A stretch of DNA of 38,640 bases from Rhodoplanes sp049284695 (GTDB taxonomy: Bacteria; Pseudomonadota; Alphaproteobacteria; Rhizobiales; Xanthobacteraceae), in contig JBAPYK010000127.1 in the NCBI GenBank assembly GCA_049284695.1, forward strand, positions 1-38,640, in the 5' to 3' direction. Each line of letters starts with the position of its first letter. The stretch's first letter is position 1. Both the position numbers and the translations under genes were made by a program. This document shows positions 16,787 to 25,338 of the stretch, piece after piece. The notes beneath the pieces are model-generated. The model made no database searches and had not been told where the DNA came from. It was given only the letters and a program-made list of their open reading frames with translations.

Positions 16787-17421
16787 GACGACGAGTTGCT
16801 TTGGTCGAGAGGACTATTCGGGCAGGCGGATCGGCGCGGCTGCGCCGTTTGACCGCACCCCCCGGCAGGATCGCTGGCCTGGGCGCCAGGTCGCGGCTGC
16901 TCCCGCGCTACGCTCTAGAGGGCGCGGTCGCCGCTGACAAGCGCCGCCCGGCTGCGCTGGGTTTGCCCGGGGCCACGCCAGGGGTCTCCCCATAGGGATA
17001 GGCTCTTTCGGACAGGACGGAACTTCCCAAGGCGCCAAGGAGAACCTTTCCGGGACAACGCAGGTCCGCGCTCGCGGTTCATGAATGAGGCATAAGTCGA
17101 GGTTGCGACGCACCAGCGTTCGAATTATGTCTAAGTAGGTGGAGGGGGAGCCAATTGCCGTCCGCATCAATCCCTGTATCTCAGCAAGGACAGCTCGGCC
17201 CCCCAGACGCGCCGAGGGGAGTGGGCCGATGATGTGCAAGCCGGATTGGAGCGTTTCTAGTCATTAAACCGTCCTAAGAGACCATCCCAAACCCAGACCG
17301 CGCCGGGGGAAAGGCACTCTAGCGCATCGGCGCCCGGAACCAGTTGCGAGGAAAGGGATTCGCTCCCAAATTCTCCGGCAACGAGCCGGAACCGAACGCG
17401 CGAAGATGAGAAAGAGGAACA
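16787..17421. other. 635-base spacer between divergent hpnN and hpnH
   Basis: The minus-strand frame at 16814-17239 (141 residues) lacks a ribosome-binding site and family-like sequence, so I treat this as noncoding. It should hold two divergent promoters. One weak EcfG-like match exists on the minus strand: TGAAC near 17081 and CGTT near 17056, 16 bases apart, directed at hpnN. GAGGAAC lies immediately before the hpnH ATG. I see no strong terminator or riboswitch-like fold. Confidence 0.6.
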
Positions 17422-18570
17422 ATGGCTATTTCTTTCTACAAGCAGCTGCGCATCGGGGCCTATGTGCTCAAGCAGAAGCTTTTGGGGCGCAAGCGCTATC
17501 CGCTCGTTTTGATGCTGGAGCCGCTGTTTCGCTGCAACCTGGCCTGCGCCGGCTGCGGGAAGATCGACTATCCCGAGGCGATCCTCAATCAGCGCCTGTC
17601 AATGAAGGACTGCCTCGACGCGGTCGACGAGTGCGGCGCGCCCATGGTGGCCATTCCCGGCGGCGAGCCGTTGATCCATAAGGAAATCGGCGAGATCGTC
17701 AAAGGGATCGTCGCGCGCAGGAAGTTCGTGTCGCTGTGCACGAATGCGCTGCTGCTGGAAAAGAAGCTGCATTTGTTCGAGCCTTCGCCCTACCTGTTCT
17801 TCTCCGTGCATCTCGACGGACTGAAGCATCACCACGACCGCTCGGTGTGCCAGGAGGGCGTATTCGACCGCGCCGTGGCTGCGATCAAGGCGGCCAAGGC
17901 GAAGGGATTTGCGGTCAACGTTAACGCGACGATTTTCGAGGGCATGCCGGCCAAGGACATCGCCGACTTCCTCGATTTCTGCACGGATCTCGGCGTCGGC
18001 GTGTCGATCTCCTCGGGCTACGCTTATGAGCGGGCGCCCGACCAGAAGAGCTTCCTTAGCCGCCGCCGCACGAAGGAACTGTTCCGCAGCGTATTCGCCA
18101 TGGGCAAGGGCAAGCGCTGGAACTTCATGCATTCCGATCTGTATCTCGATTTCCTCGCCGGCAACCAGGAGTTCCATTGCACCCCGTGGGGCATGCCGAC
18201 CCGCAATATCTTCGGTTGGCAAAAGCCGTGTTACCTGCTCGGCGAAGGCTATGCCAAGAGCTACAAGGAATTGATGGAGACGACCGACTGGGAGGCCTAC
18301 GGCACCGGCCGCTACGAGAAATGCGCCAACTGCATGGCCCATTGCGGCTATGAGCCGACCGCGGCGAACGCCGTCCTCGCCCATCCGTTGCATGCGCTGA
18401 AGGTCGCGCTGCTGGGCGTGCGCACCGAGGGCGAGATGGCCCCGGAAATCTCGCTCGAAAACCAACGGCCGGCGCAATACGTGTTCTCGCGCCATGTCGA
18501 GCGCAAGATTGCCGAACTGCACGGGCAGGACAACAACAAGCCGGACGCGCATCGCACGGCCGCTGAGTAA
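17422..18570 (+). CDS. hpnH: HpnH, adenosylhopane synthase (radical SAM)
   Basis: A 382-residue radical SAM enzyme. The 4Fe-4S/SAM motif is CNLACAGC with Cys38, Cys42 and Cys45 (Cx3Cx2C). IPGGEPLIH follows, the SAM-binding GGE motif. The C-terminal region carries a further cysteine group KCANCMAHCGYEP, the DUF3463 part typical of HpnH. The enzyme adds a 5'-deoxyadenosyl group to diploptene, giving adenosylhopane, the precursor of C35 hopanoids. AAAGAGGAACA precedes the ATG. It is divergent from hpnN and convergent with shc. hpnG, which acts next, is not in the window. Confidence 0.96.
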   Translation: MAISFYKQLRIGAYVLKQKLLGRKRYPLVLMLEPLFRCNLACAGCGKIDYPEAILNQRLSMKDCLDAVDECGAPMVAIPGGEPLIHKEIGEIVKGIVARRKFVSLCTNALLLEKKLHLFEPSPYLFFSVHLDGLKHHHDRSVCQEGVFDRAVAAIKAAKAKGFAVNVNATIFEGMPAKDIADFLDFCTDLGVGVSISSGYAYERAPDQKSFLSRRRTKELFRSVFAMGKGKRWNFMHSDLYLDFLAGNQEFHCTPWGMPTRNIFGWQKPCYLLGEGYAKSYKELMETTDWEAYGTGRYEKCANCMAHCGYEPTAANAVLAHPLHALKVALLGVRTEGEMAPEISLENQRPAQYVFSRHVERKIAELHGQDNNKPDAHRTAAE

Positions 18571-18601
18571 GCCAGCCGCTCGACCGGTAACGCACCCGGC
18601 G

Positions 18602-20581
18602 TCACATGCCGAATGCGACCGAAGCGCTGTTGGCGCGCTGGAGATTGCGATAGCGCGCCATCGCCCACAGCGGGAAGAATTTGCTGTAGCCGTGGTAGCG
18701 CAGATAGAAGACGCGCGGGAACCCGGTCGCGGTAAAGCGTTCCTCGTCCCACAGTCCAGCGTCGTTCTGGGTCTCCGCGAGATAGGCGACGCCGCGCGCG
18801 ACGGCGGGATGGTCGGCCTCTCCCGCCGCCATCAGCGCGAGCAGCGCCCACGCCGTCTGTGAGGCGGTGCTCGGCGCCGGCTTATGGCCGCGATAGTCGA
18901 GCTTGTAGCTCGACCCGTCCTCGCCCCAGCCGCCGTCGGCGTTTTGAATCGAAACGAGCCAGTGAACCGCCTTGCGGATTTCCGGCGCGGTGTGAGGAAG
19001 GCCGGCCGCATTGAGCGCGCATAGCACTGACCACGTGCCGTAGATGTAATTTATTCCCCAGCGGCCGTACCAGCTTCCGTCAGCCGTCTGCGTGCGGCGC
19101 AGATAGTCGATCCCGCGCGCCAACACTGGGCTCGTCCGCGGCGTCTCGCCGAGTTGCGCCAGCATGGAGACGCAGCGCGCCGCCACATCCTCGGTCGGCG
19201 GGTCGAGCAGCGCGCCATGGTCCGCGAACGGGATATTGTTGAGATATGTATGGGTGTTATCGGCGTCGAACGCTCCCCAGCCGCCGTTCGCGCTCTGCAT
19301 GCCGACGACCCATTCGCGCGCGCGCTCGATCGCCGCCGCAAAGCGCGGCTCTTGCGCGGCTTGCGCGCGATCCATCGCCATCACGACGACCGCCGTATCG
19401 TCCAAATCCGGATAGTGCGCGTTGACATACTGAAACGCCCACCCGCCCGGCCGCAGCTCCGGCCGTTGCGGGCTCCAATCGCCGCGCAGGTCGAGCACTT
19501 GGAGCGGCAACAGCCAATCGAGCGCCTTGCGAGCCTGGGCCGTCGCGCCGTCGCCGCCAGCCTCCAGCAAGGTGTGGCAGGCGAGCGCCGTATCCCAAAC
19601 GGGCGATACGCAAGGCTGGCAGTAGGCCTCGTGCTCCCTGATCACCAGAAGCTTGTCGAGCGCGCGGCGGGCGACCGCGCGGTCCGGATGGTCCGGCGGA
19701 TAGCCGAGCACGTCAAACACCATCACCACGTTCGCCATCGGCGGAAAGATCGCGCCGAGCCCATCCTCTCCGTTCAGCCGTTCATTGCAGAACGACACCG
19801 CCGCTTTGATCGCGCGGTCGCGCAGGTCTTTCGGAAACAGCGGTTCGAAGGCGCGCAGCGCCGTATCGATTGCGCGGAAGAACAGGAACCACGACCATTT
19901 TTGGTGCGGCGCTTTTTTCGGCGGGCCGATCGTCATCGGCGGTTCGATAAAGAGCTCATCGACCCTCACCCCGCGCGGGTTGCGCGCCTTGGGCTTGAGA
20001 GCTTGCAAAACCAGGAGCGGCACCAGCGTGGTGCGGGCCCAGTAGGAAATCTTCGATAGGTGGAACGGAAACCAGCGTGGGAGCAGCATGATTTCCGGCG
20101 GCATGAGCGGAACCGCGCGCCAAGACATGTTCCCGTAGAGCGCGAGGAGGGAGCGTGTGAACACATTGACCGCCGCGGCGCCGCCGGCCGCGAGGATCGC
20201 CTCGCGGGCGCGCCGCATGTGTTCGGCCGCGGGAGCGTCGCCGATCATTTTGAGCGCGAAATAGGCCTTCACGCTCGCGCTGACGTCGAAGGCGCCGTCG
20301 CGAAACAGCGGCCAGCCGCCGTGTGCGCCTTGAACGCGGCGCAGATAGGCGCCGATCTTCGCTTCCAGCGCGGCGTCCGTAGATTCTCCGAGAAAATGCT
20401 GCAGCAGAACATATTCCGCGGGGATGGTCGCATCCGCTTCCAGCTCAAAGACGAAGTGGCCGTCGGGCTTTTGCTCGGCGATCAGAGCCGTGAGCGCCTT
20501 GTCGATCCGGCCGTCGAGGTCCTCGTTCGCGCGAAAGCTGCTGGCGGCTGGCGGCGCGGTATCGGATAGGTCGGCAGTCAT
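18602..20581 (-). CDS. shc: Squalene-hopene cyclase
   Basis: A 659-residue class II triterpene cyclase that converts squalene to hopene/diplopterol at the inner membrane. The protonating motif DLDDTA is at residues 392-397, with Asp394 as the expected proton donor. QW repeats are visible throughout: GAHGGWPL, GGWAFQ, SANGGWGAFD, QTADGSWYGRWG, QNADGGWGED and QNDAGLWDEE. GTWSVLCAL and GFPRVFYLRYHGYSKFFPLWA are conserved near the C-terminus. Length is normal for the family. It is the last gene of the hpnC-hpnD-hpnE-shc operon, starting 11 bases after the hpnE stop. hpnF is a synonym. Confidence 0.97.
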   Translation of the reverse strand: MTADLSDTAPPAASSFRANEDLDGRIDKALTALIAEQKPDGHFVFELEADATIPAEYVLLQHFLGESTDAALEAKIGAYLRRVQGAHGGWPLFRDGAFDVSASVKAYFALKMIGDAPAAEHMRRAREAILAAGGAAAVNVFTRSLLALYGNMSWRAVPLMPPEIMLLPRWFPFHLSKISYWARTTLVPLLVLQALKPKARNPRGVRVDELFIEPPMTIGPPKKAPHQKWSWFLFFRAIDTALRAFEPLFPKDLRDRAIKAAVSFCNERLNGEDGLGAIFPPMANVVMVFDVLGYPPDHPDRAVARRALDKLLVIREHEAYCQPCVSPVWDTALACHTLLEAGGDGATAQARKALDWLLPLQVLDLRGDWSPQRPELRPGGWAFQYVNAHYPDLDDTAVVVMAMDRAQAAQEPRFAAAIERAREWVVGMQSANGGWGAFDADNTHTYLNNIPFADHGALLDPPTEDVAARCVSMLAQLGETPRTSPVLARGIDYLRRTQTADGSWYGRWGINYIYGTWSVLCALNAAGLPHTAPEIRKAVHWLVSIQNADGGWGEDGSSYKLDYRGHKPAPSTASQTAWALLALMAAGEADHPAVARGVAYLAETQNDAGLWDEERFTATGFPRVFYLRYHGYSKFFPLWAMARYRNLQRANSASVAFGM

Positions 20582-20592
20582 GAGGTGATCGC

Positions 20593-21840
20593 TTATCCTT
20601 GTGATGCGAGCGCGAGGTCGGCGGCGCGATTGCCGGAGCGGATCGCCCCTTCAATTGTCGCCGGCAGGCCGGTCGCCGTCCAATCGCCGGCGAGGAACAG
20701 GTTGCGCCATGCGGTTTGCGCGGCGGGGCGCTTGGCGTTTTCCTCCGGCGTGGCGGCGAAAGTGGCGCGGCGCTCGCGGACGATCTGCCATGCCGGCCGG
20801 TCGCCGGACAGCCCAGTCACGGCGCAGACTTCTCGCCAGATAGTGTCGGCAAGCCCCTCCCGCGGTTCATTCATGAAGCGGTCGGCATTGCTGGTCGTGA
20901 CCGAGATACGCCCGGGAAACGAGAACACCCATTCGGATATCCCATTGAGCACGCCGACCAGGGGGGGCATGCTCGGCGGGGGGTCGGCGCGGAAATGCGT
21001 GTTCAGGATGGCGCGGAATGCGGTCGGCGCGGTAATGCCGGGCACGAGCGCGGCTGCGGCGAAGGCCGGCGCCGCCAGGATGACGGCGTCCTGCGGGTCG
21101 AGCGCGATGGAGTCGGCGCCGAAATCGAGTCCGGTCACGCGCTCCCCGTCGTAGCGAATCGCCCGCAGTTCGTGTTCAAGCCGGACCGACGCGCCCGCCT
21201 TGGCAAGGTAACTAAGCGCAGGCGCAACGAAGGCCGTCCCGAGGCCTTCCCGCGCGATGCGGGGACGGCATTCCGTGCCGCCCCGCGCGAGCGTCTCGCG
21301 AATGACCGCGCCCGCAAGCGCCGCCGACGCCTCGCGCGGGTCGGTGTTCAGCGCGGCGGTCAGCAGCGGGGCGAGGAGCTTTTCGTAAAGCTGCCCGCTG
21401 CAGTCGATCACTTCGCCGATCGGTCGGTCTCCGGCGAACAGGAGCCGCGCCAGCCGCAGATAGTCCAGCGGGCGCGTTCCCGGCACGCGGTGGTTCGCAT
21501 TGAAGATCCACCACGGGAACCGGCCGTCATTCAGCCGCAGCGTCCATCCCTTGCCGGTCGCGAGGTCGACGAAGGAAAATTCCGCTTTTTCCGGGCCGAC
21601 CAGAAGGTTTTCGCTGCCGATCGTCCGCGCATAGGCGAAGGCGGCATGGTTGCCGGTGAGCAGGAGGTGATTGCCGTTGTCGATGAGGAGGCCGGTTGCG
21701 TGATCGGGATAGGACCGGCATCGCCCGCCGGGCACCGACGTGCCCTCGTGCAGCGTGACGCTCGCGGGCGAAGCGACCAGCCTGACCGCCGCGGCGAGGC
21801 CGGCCAAGCCGCCGCCGATGATGTGGATGGCCCGCGGCAT
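20593..21840 (-). CDS. hpnE: HpnE, hydroxysqualene dehydroxylase (FAD-dependent)
   Basis: A 415-residue flavoprotein of the amine-oxidase/phytoene-desaturase type. The start is the ATG at 21840, whose A is shared with the TGA of hpnD. A longer frame upstream would run through hpnD and is rejected. The FAD-binding IHIIGGGLAGLAAAVRL occupies residues 4-20 and GGRCRSY follows. The C-terminal FLAGDWTATGLPATIEGAI is the second FAD-binding motif of the family. HpnE reduces hydroxysqualene to squalene, the third step from farnesyl diphosphate. Context in hpnCDE-shc makes the assignment firm. Confidence 0.95.
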   Translation of the reverse strand: MPRAIHIIGGGLAGLAAAVRLVASPASVTLHEGTSVPGGRCRSYPDHATGLLIDNGNHLLLTGNHAAFAYARTIGSENLLVGPEKAEFSFVDLATGKGWTLRLNDGRFPWWIFNANHRVPGTRPLDYLRLARLLFAGDRPIGEVIDCSGQLYEKLLAPLLTAALNTDPREASAALAGAVIRETLARGGTECRPRIAREGLGTAFVAPALSYLAKAGASVRLEHELRAIRYDGERVTGLDFGADSIALDPQDAVILAAPAFAAAALVPGITAPTAFRAILNTHFRADPPPSMPPLVGVLNGISEWVFSFPGRISVTTSNADRFMNEPREGLADTIWREVCAVTGLSGDRPAWQIVRERRATFAATPEENAKRPAAQTAWRNLFLAGDWTATGLPATIEGAIRSGNRAADLALASQG

Positions 21841-22688
21841 CAGACGAACCCGTGTTGCACGACGATGCGCAATAGATGCAGGCGGCCGACGCGAACCGGT
21901 GACCGCGGCGCGGTCCATCCGCGGGCGACGAGCTGGTCGAGAATCGCGCGATACACCTTGCCCATGATCCGCGGCGCTCGCACCGTGGGACGCGGGCAAC
22001 GGTCCATGACCGCGTCGGCTTGCGCGAAATGCTCGCGCGCGCGTCGCACGATGGCGGCGCAGACCGTTGCGATCGCCGGATGTGACAGCGCCGCCCGCGG
22101 ATCGTCGTCGGTGATGCCGGCATCGCGCAATAGCTCACGCGGGAGATAGAGCCGTCCGATTGCGGCGTCCTCGTCGAGGTCGCGCAGAATGTTGGTGAGC
22201 TGCAGCGCGCGGCCGAGATGATGCGCCAGCTGTTGGCCGTCGGCCTCGCCCACGCCGAAAATGCGCACGGACAGCCGGCCCACCGCGCTCGCCACACGAT
22301 CGCAATAAAGATCGAGGCGAGCCAAGTCGGGCGCGCGGATGTCTTCGGCGGCATCCATCTCCATGCCCTCGATGACCGCGAGGAAGTCTTCCTTGCGCAA
22401 TCCGAACGCGGCGATCACCCGGGCGAGGGAACGATTTTCCGGGCGTCCGCCACCGGCATACAGTGCGTCGATCTCACCACGCCAGCGTGCGAGGCCGTCC
22501 AGGCGCTCGCGATGAAGCGCAAGCGAATCGGCGATATCGTCGACACGCCGACAGAACGAATAAATTTCGAACATGCCGTCGCGCTGGGCGCGCGGCAGAA
22601 TACGCATGGCGAAATAGAACGAACTGCCGGCGGCGCGGCGCGGCGCACCTGTCTCCTCATCATCGGTTCGGAGGGCGAAATCGGTCAT
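21840..22688 (-). CDS. hpnD: HpnD, presqualene diphosphate synthase
   Basis: A 282-residue trans-isoprenyl diphosphate synthase of the squalene/phytoene synthase family. I choose the ATG at 22688 because MTDFALR leads into GSSFYFAMRILP, the normal start of HpnD; a GTG at 22712 would add eight residues and neither has a strong ribosome-binding site. The two Asp-rich, Mg-diphosphate-binding motifs are DDIAD (50-54) and DLDED within NILRDLDEDAAIGRLYLP. HpnD condenses two farnesyl diphosphates to presqualene diphosphate. The stop overlaps the hpnE start by one base; hpnC ends 32 bases upstream. Confidence 0.94.
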   Translation of the reverse strand: MTDFALRTDDEETGAPRRAAGSSFYFAMRILPRAQRDGMFEIYSFCRRVDDIADSLALHRERLDGLARWRGEIDALYAGGGRPENRSLARVIAAFGLRKEDFLAVIEGMEMDAAEDIRAPDLARLDLYCDRVASAVGRLSVRIFGVGEADGQQLAHHLGRALQLTNILRDLDEDAAIGRLYLPRELLRDAGITDDDPRAALSHPAIATVCAAIVRRAREHFAQADAVMDRCPRPTVRAPRIMGKVYRAILDQLVARGWTAPRSPVRVGRLHLLRIVVQHGFV

Positions 22689-22720
22689 GTCAAACGCCGA
22701 TGAATACAGCACAAGATCGA

Positions 22721-23602
22721 TTAGTCACGCACCGGCTGTGGATTTGTTCGGTCTCCTTGCGAGAGCCGGCCCCATAGGCCCCGCGCGATTCCCAACATAC
22801 CTAGCGCAGCGACCGCCGGCTTGGCGAGGTGCACGGGTTCGCTCAGCGGGTCGCGCGCCTGTAAGACGCGCACAAGCCGTTCGGCGAGCGTTTGAATGAC
22901 GGCGACCTCAAGCGCAAGCCGCGGATCGCGTATTTGCCTGGAGAAATCGCTGCTTTGGTCGAGTAGGGCGGCCGTGCGCTGCGCGAGCTTGATGATGCAG
23001 GCGCGCAAGGCTGGCGAGGCGCGCGCCTCGCCGAGCGCTTCGACGGCGGCGCCCTCCGCCGCGAGGGCGTCGAGCGGAATGTAGACGCGATCGAGATTGC
23101 GATAGTCGGCGCCGCAATCCTGCAGGTGATTGATGATCTGGAGGGCCGCACATAAGGCGTCGTTCGCGGGCCAGGTCGCGCGGCTCTCGCCATGCACATC
23201 GAGCACGAAGCGGCCAACCGGCATCGCCGAATAGGTGCAATAGCCGATCAGATCATCGAAGTCGGCGTAGCGCTGCTTGGTCACATCGAGCCGGAAAGCC
23301 GTCAGCAGGTCCTGAGCATGACGGGGGGAAAGCCCGCGATCGGCAAGCACGGTTCTCAGCGCAACGCCTTGAGACTCGTCTGCGGCCGTTCCCAGCAGGC
23401 TGCGCTCGAGCCGATCGAGGTGCGTGAGCTTGTCGTGCTCCGAAAGGGTCGGATGGTCGGCGATGTCGTCGGCGACGCGGACGAACTCATAAAACGCAAG
23501 AATGACGCCCCGATGGCGCGGATGGACGAGCCACGAAGCGACGGGAAAATTCTCGTCGCGCGATCCTTTGCCCGATCGCAATGCGGCGGCGCTGTCGGTC
23601 AC
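22721..23602 (-). CDS. hpnC: HpnC, hydroxysqualene synthase
   Basis: A 293-residue squalene/phytoene synthase-family protein with a GTG start (no ATG fits). ENFPVASWL near residue 17 is characteristic of HpnC. The Asp-rich motifs are DDIAD (45-49) and QDCGAD in INHLQDCGADYRNLDRVYIP; the altered second motif, compared with HpnD, is normal for this subfamily. HpnC converts presqualene diphosphate to hydroxysqualene. It is the first gene of the hpnC-hpnD-hpnE-shc operon, divergent from the polyprenyl synthase. Confidence 0.94.
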   Translation of the reverse strand: MTDSAAALRSGKGSRDENFPVASWLVHPRHRGVILAFYEFVRVADDIADHPTLSEHDKLTHLDRLERSLLGTAADESQGVALRTVLADRGLSPRHAQDLLTAFRLDVTKQRYADFDDLIGYCTYSAMPVGRFVLDVHGESRATWPANDALCAALQIINHLQDCGADYRNLDRVYIPLDALAAEGAAVEALGEARASPALRACIIKLAQRTAALLDQSSDFSRQIRDPRLALEVAVIQTLAERLVRVLQARDPLSEPVHLAKPAVAALGMLGIARGLWGRLSQGDRTNPQPVRD

Positions 23603-23938
23603 CGGCTTAGCCCGGCGCCCATAACGTGTCCGCAGCGACGGCGCTCATCGGTCCGGATCGGAGCGGAAGCAAGCAGCAACGGCATGAGACAGGTTCGCGC
23701 GCCCTAGGAAGCGAAAGCAAAACCATCAGGATATAGGCGGCTGATGGGCGAGCGAGCCCCACGGCTGCCGGCATTCTCCGCCAACGCCCGCGACCGCCGG
23801 CTGTCCGGGCCCGCGCGAAGGTGAAAAGCATGGCTTGCCGCCCAAGTCAACGGACGGCGCCGGCTGGCGGCGCGGGCCTCACGGGCGGGTATACGAAAGG
23901 GCTTGGGTCGGATACGTTGCGCCTCAAGGAGATGAGGT
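23603..23938. other. 336-base spacer between divergent hpnC and ispA-like genes
   Basis: No gene or repeat is visible. It should hold the divergent promoters of the squalene operon and the prenyl synthase. TATACG near 23891 could be part of a -10 element for the plus strand. AAGGAG at about 23928-23933 is the ribosome-binding site of the synthase gene. Confidence 0.55.
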
Positions 23939-24925
23939 GTGCCAGGGATGGGGGCTCACTTGTTGCGCAAGGCCATTGATATCGACCCGGTCGCGGCGGC
24001 GAATGCGGTTTTCCAGGAGCGGCTCGACCGCGTTGCAAGCGATATGGAGAGTCTGCTCGACCGTCTGCTCGCAACCGATCCGGTGCAGGACGAACGAGCG
24101 CGACCGCCGCGCCTGCTCGAGGCCATGCGCCATGCGACGCTTGCCGGGGGCAAGCGTTTCCGCCCGTTTCTGGTGGTGGAGACGGCCGGCCTGTTCAAGG
24201 GAGGACGCGCGCGGGCGCTGATGGTCGGAAGCGCGGTCGAGTTCGTGCACTGCTATTCGCTCGTGCATGACGACCTGCCGGCGATGGACAATGACGATCT
24301 GCGGCGCGGGCGGCCGACGACGCACAAGGCCTTCGACGAAGCAACCGCGATCCTTGCGGGCGACGGGCTGTTGACCCTCGCGTTCGACATTCTGTCGCGC
24401 GAGGAAACGCATCCCGATCCAGCGGTGCGCATTGAGCTGGTCTGCGCGCTCGCGCGCGCGGCGGGCCTGGGCGGCATGGTCGGCGGGCAGATTCTCGATC
24501 TTGCGGCCGAGGGCCGGTTCACGAACGGCCTCCCCGAGCCTCTCGGCCAGGACGACATCGAGACGCTCGAAGCCATGAAGACGGGGGCGTTGCTGCGGTT
24601 TGCCTGCGTGAGCGGGGCGATCCTCGGGCAGGCCGATCGCGAGGCGCGGCGTGCCCTTGAGCGCTACGGCGCTGCGATCGGGAAGGCGTTCCAAATCGCC
24701 GACGACCTGCTCGACGCCGAGGGCGATCCGGCGATGGTCGGCAAGGCCACCCATAAGGATGCGGCGGCCCAGAAGGCGACCTTTGTCCGCATTCTGGGGA
24801 TTGATGGCGCGCGGAAGAAACTCGTCGAACTCGTGGCCGATGCGGAAGCGGCGCTCGCGCCGTTCGGGACGAAGGCCGACGTGCTGAAAGCGGCCGCGCG
24901 CTTCGTCGCCGAGCGACGGCACTAA
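23939..24925 (+). CDS. ispA: Polyprenyl (farnesyl) diphosphate synthase, IspA-like
   Basis: A 328-residue short-chain trans-prenyltransferase. GTG at 23939 is the likely start because AAGGAG lies five bases before it; ATG at 23948 is the alternative. The first Asp-rich motif DDLPAMDND starts at residue 111, preceded by VHCYSLVH, and the second is DDLLD at 255-259. GGKRFRPFLV near the N-terminus and GLGGMVGGQILDL in the middle are typical of bacterial FPP/GGPP synthases. It elongates dimethylallyl diphosphate with isopentenyl diphosphate. The location beside hpnC suggests it makes the farnesyl diphosphate for squalene. Product chain length cannot be proven from sequence alone; residues just before the first motif (HCYSL) fit the FPP type. 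Confidence 0.9.
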   Translation: MPGMGAHLLRKAIDIDPVAAANAVFQERLDRVASDMESLLDRLLATDPVQDERARPPRLLEAMRHATLAGGKRFRPFLVVETAGLFKGGRARALMVGSAVEFVHCYSLVHDDLPAMDNDDLRRGRPTTHKAFDEATAILAGDGLLTLAFDILSREETHPDPAVRIELVCALARAAGLGGMVGGQILDLAAEGRFTNGLPEPLGQDDIETLEAMKTGALLRFACVSGAILGQADREARRALERYGAAIGKAFQIADDLLDAEGDPAMVGKATHKDAAAQKATFVRILGIDGARKKLVELVADAEAALAPFGTKADVLKAAARFVAERRH

Positions 24926-24978
24926 AGAGCAGATTCCGTTCCGGTAGAATTAGAATTCGCTCAATTTTTTCTTTAGCG

Positions 24979-25015
24979 GCCGCATTTTCTGCGGCGAAGC
25001 GGTTCTTACTTCGCC
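24979..25015. repeat. Tandem small hairpins in a convergent junction
   Basis: GCCGCA-TTTTC-TGCGGC (24979-24995) is followed by GGCGAAG-CGGTTCTTA-CTTCGCC (24993-25015), which overlaps it. They lie between the convergent ends of the prenyl synthase and the 52-residue protein. No U-run follows on either strand, so intrinsic termination is uncertain. Confidence 0.4.
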
Positions 25016-25036
25016 GGAATTGCTCGCGCCCCCGCC

Positions 25037-25195
25037 TCAACCGGCGGTCAGGCGGTCCTCGATGTCGTTGGCGGCCTCTTCGCAAATCAAGGCCAATTCC
25101 AGCAGCTCTTTTTTGACGAATTCGTCGTCCGTCTGGGCGGCGAGTTCGCGATACTTCCTGGCCTGTTCGCGGAGGTAGTCCTCGATGACGTCCAT
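25037..25195 (-). CDS. Small acidic helical protein of unknown function (52 aa)
   Basis: The ATG at 25195 has GGAGGAGG four bases upstream, an excellent ribosome-binding site, so I prefer it to a longer frame that begins at 25270 with a hairpin-containing leader. The protein starts MDVIEDYLREQARKYRELA and is rich in Glu, Leu, Ala and Arg, predicted all-helical, possibly coiled coil. There is no signal peptide or membrane segment. It resembles short uncharacterised proteins found in Rhizobiales (recalled, not searched). No function can be given. Confidence 0.65.
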   Translation of the reverse strand: MDVIEDYLREQARKYRELAAQTDDEFVKKELLELALICEEAANDIEDRLTAG

Positions 25196-25225
25196 TCGGC
25201 CTCCTCCGTGGTTGTCCGGGGGGAC

Positions 25226-25261
25226 CAAAAACAGTTTGAACCTGTGCGTAGGCAGGTTCAA
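25226..25261 (-). terminator. Rho-independent terminator after the aldolase gene
   Basis: On the minus strand TTGAACCTG and CAGGTTCAA (25253-25261 and 25236-25244 in plus coordinates) form a perfect 9-bp stem with an 8-base loop, followed by ACTGTTTTTGG. It lies 77 bases after the aldolase stop and 30 bases before the start of the 52-residue gene, so it could also attenuate that gene. Confidence 0.6.
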
Positions 25262-25338
25262 GGCTACCACGCGCTACATGCGCGCGCGTTCGGCTAGTTT
25301 TGGCCGCACCGTGTCGTTTCCGCCACCGATGGGCCTGG

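Noticed and set aside
17056..17085. A general-stress (EcfG-type) promoter toward hpnN
   Set aside because: The -35 part reads TGAAC rather than GGAAC and it is about 270 bases from the gene. I keep it only as a weak possibility in the gap description.
16814..17239. A minus-strand frame of 141 codons between hpnN and hpnH
   Set aside because: It has no ribosome-binding site, is rich in Arg, Pro and Ala without ordered segments, and matches nothing known to me.
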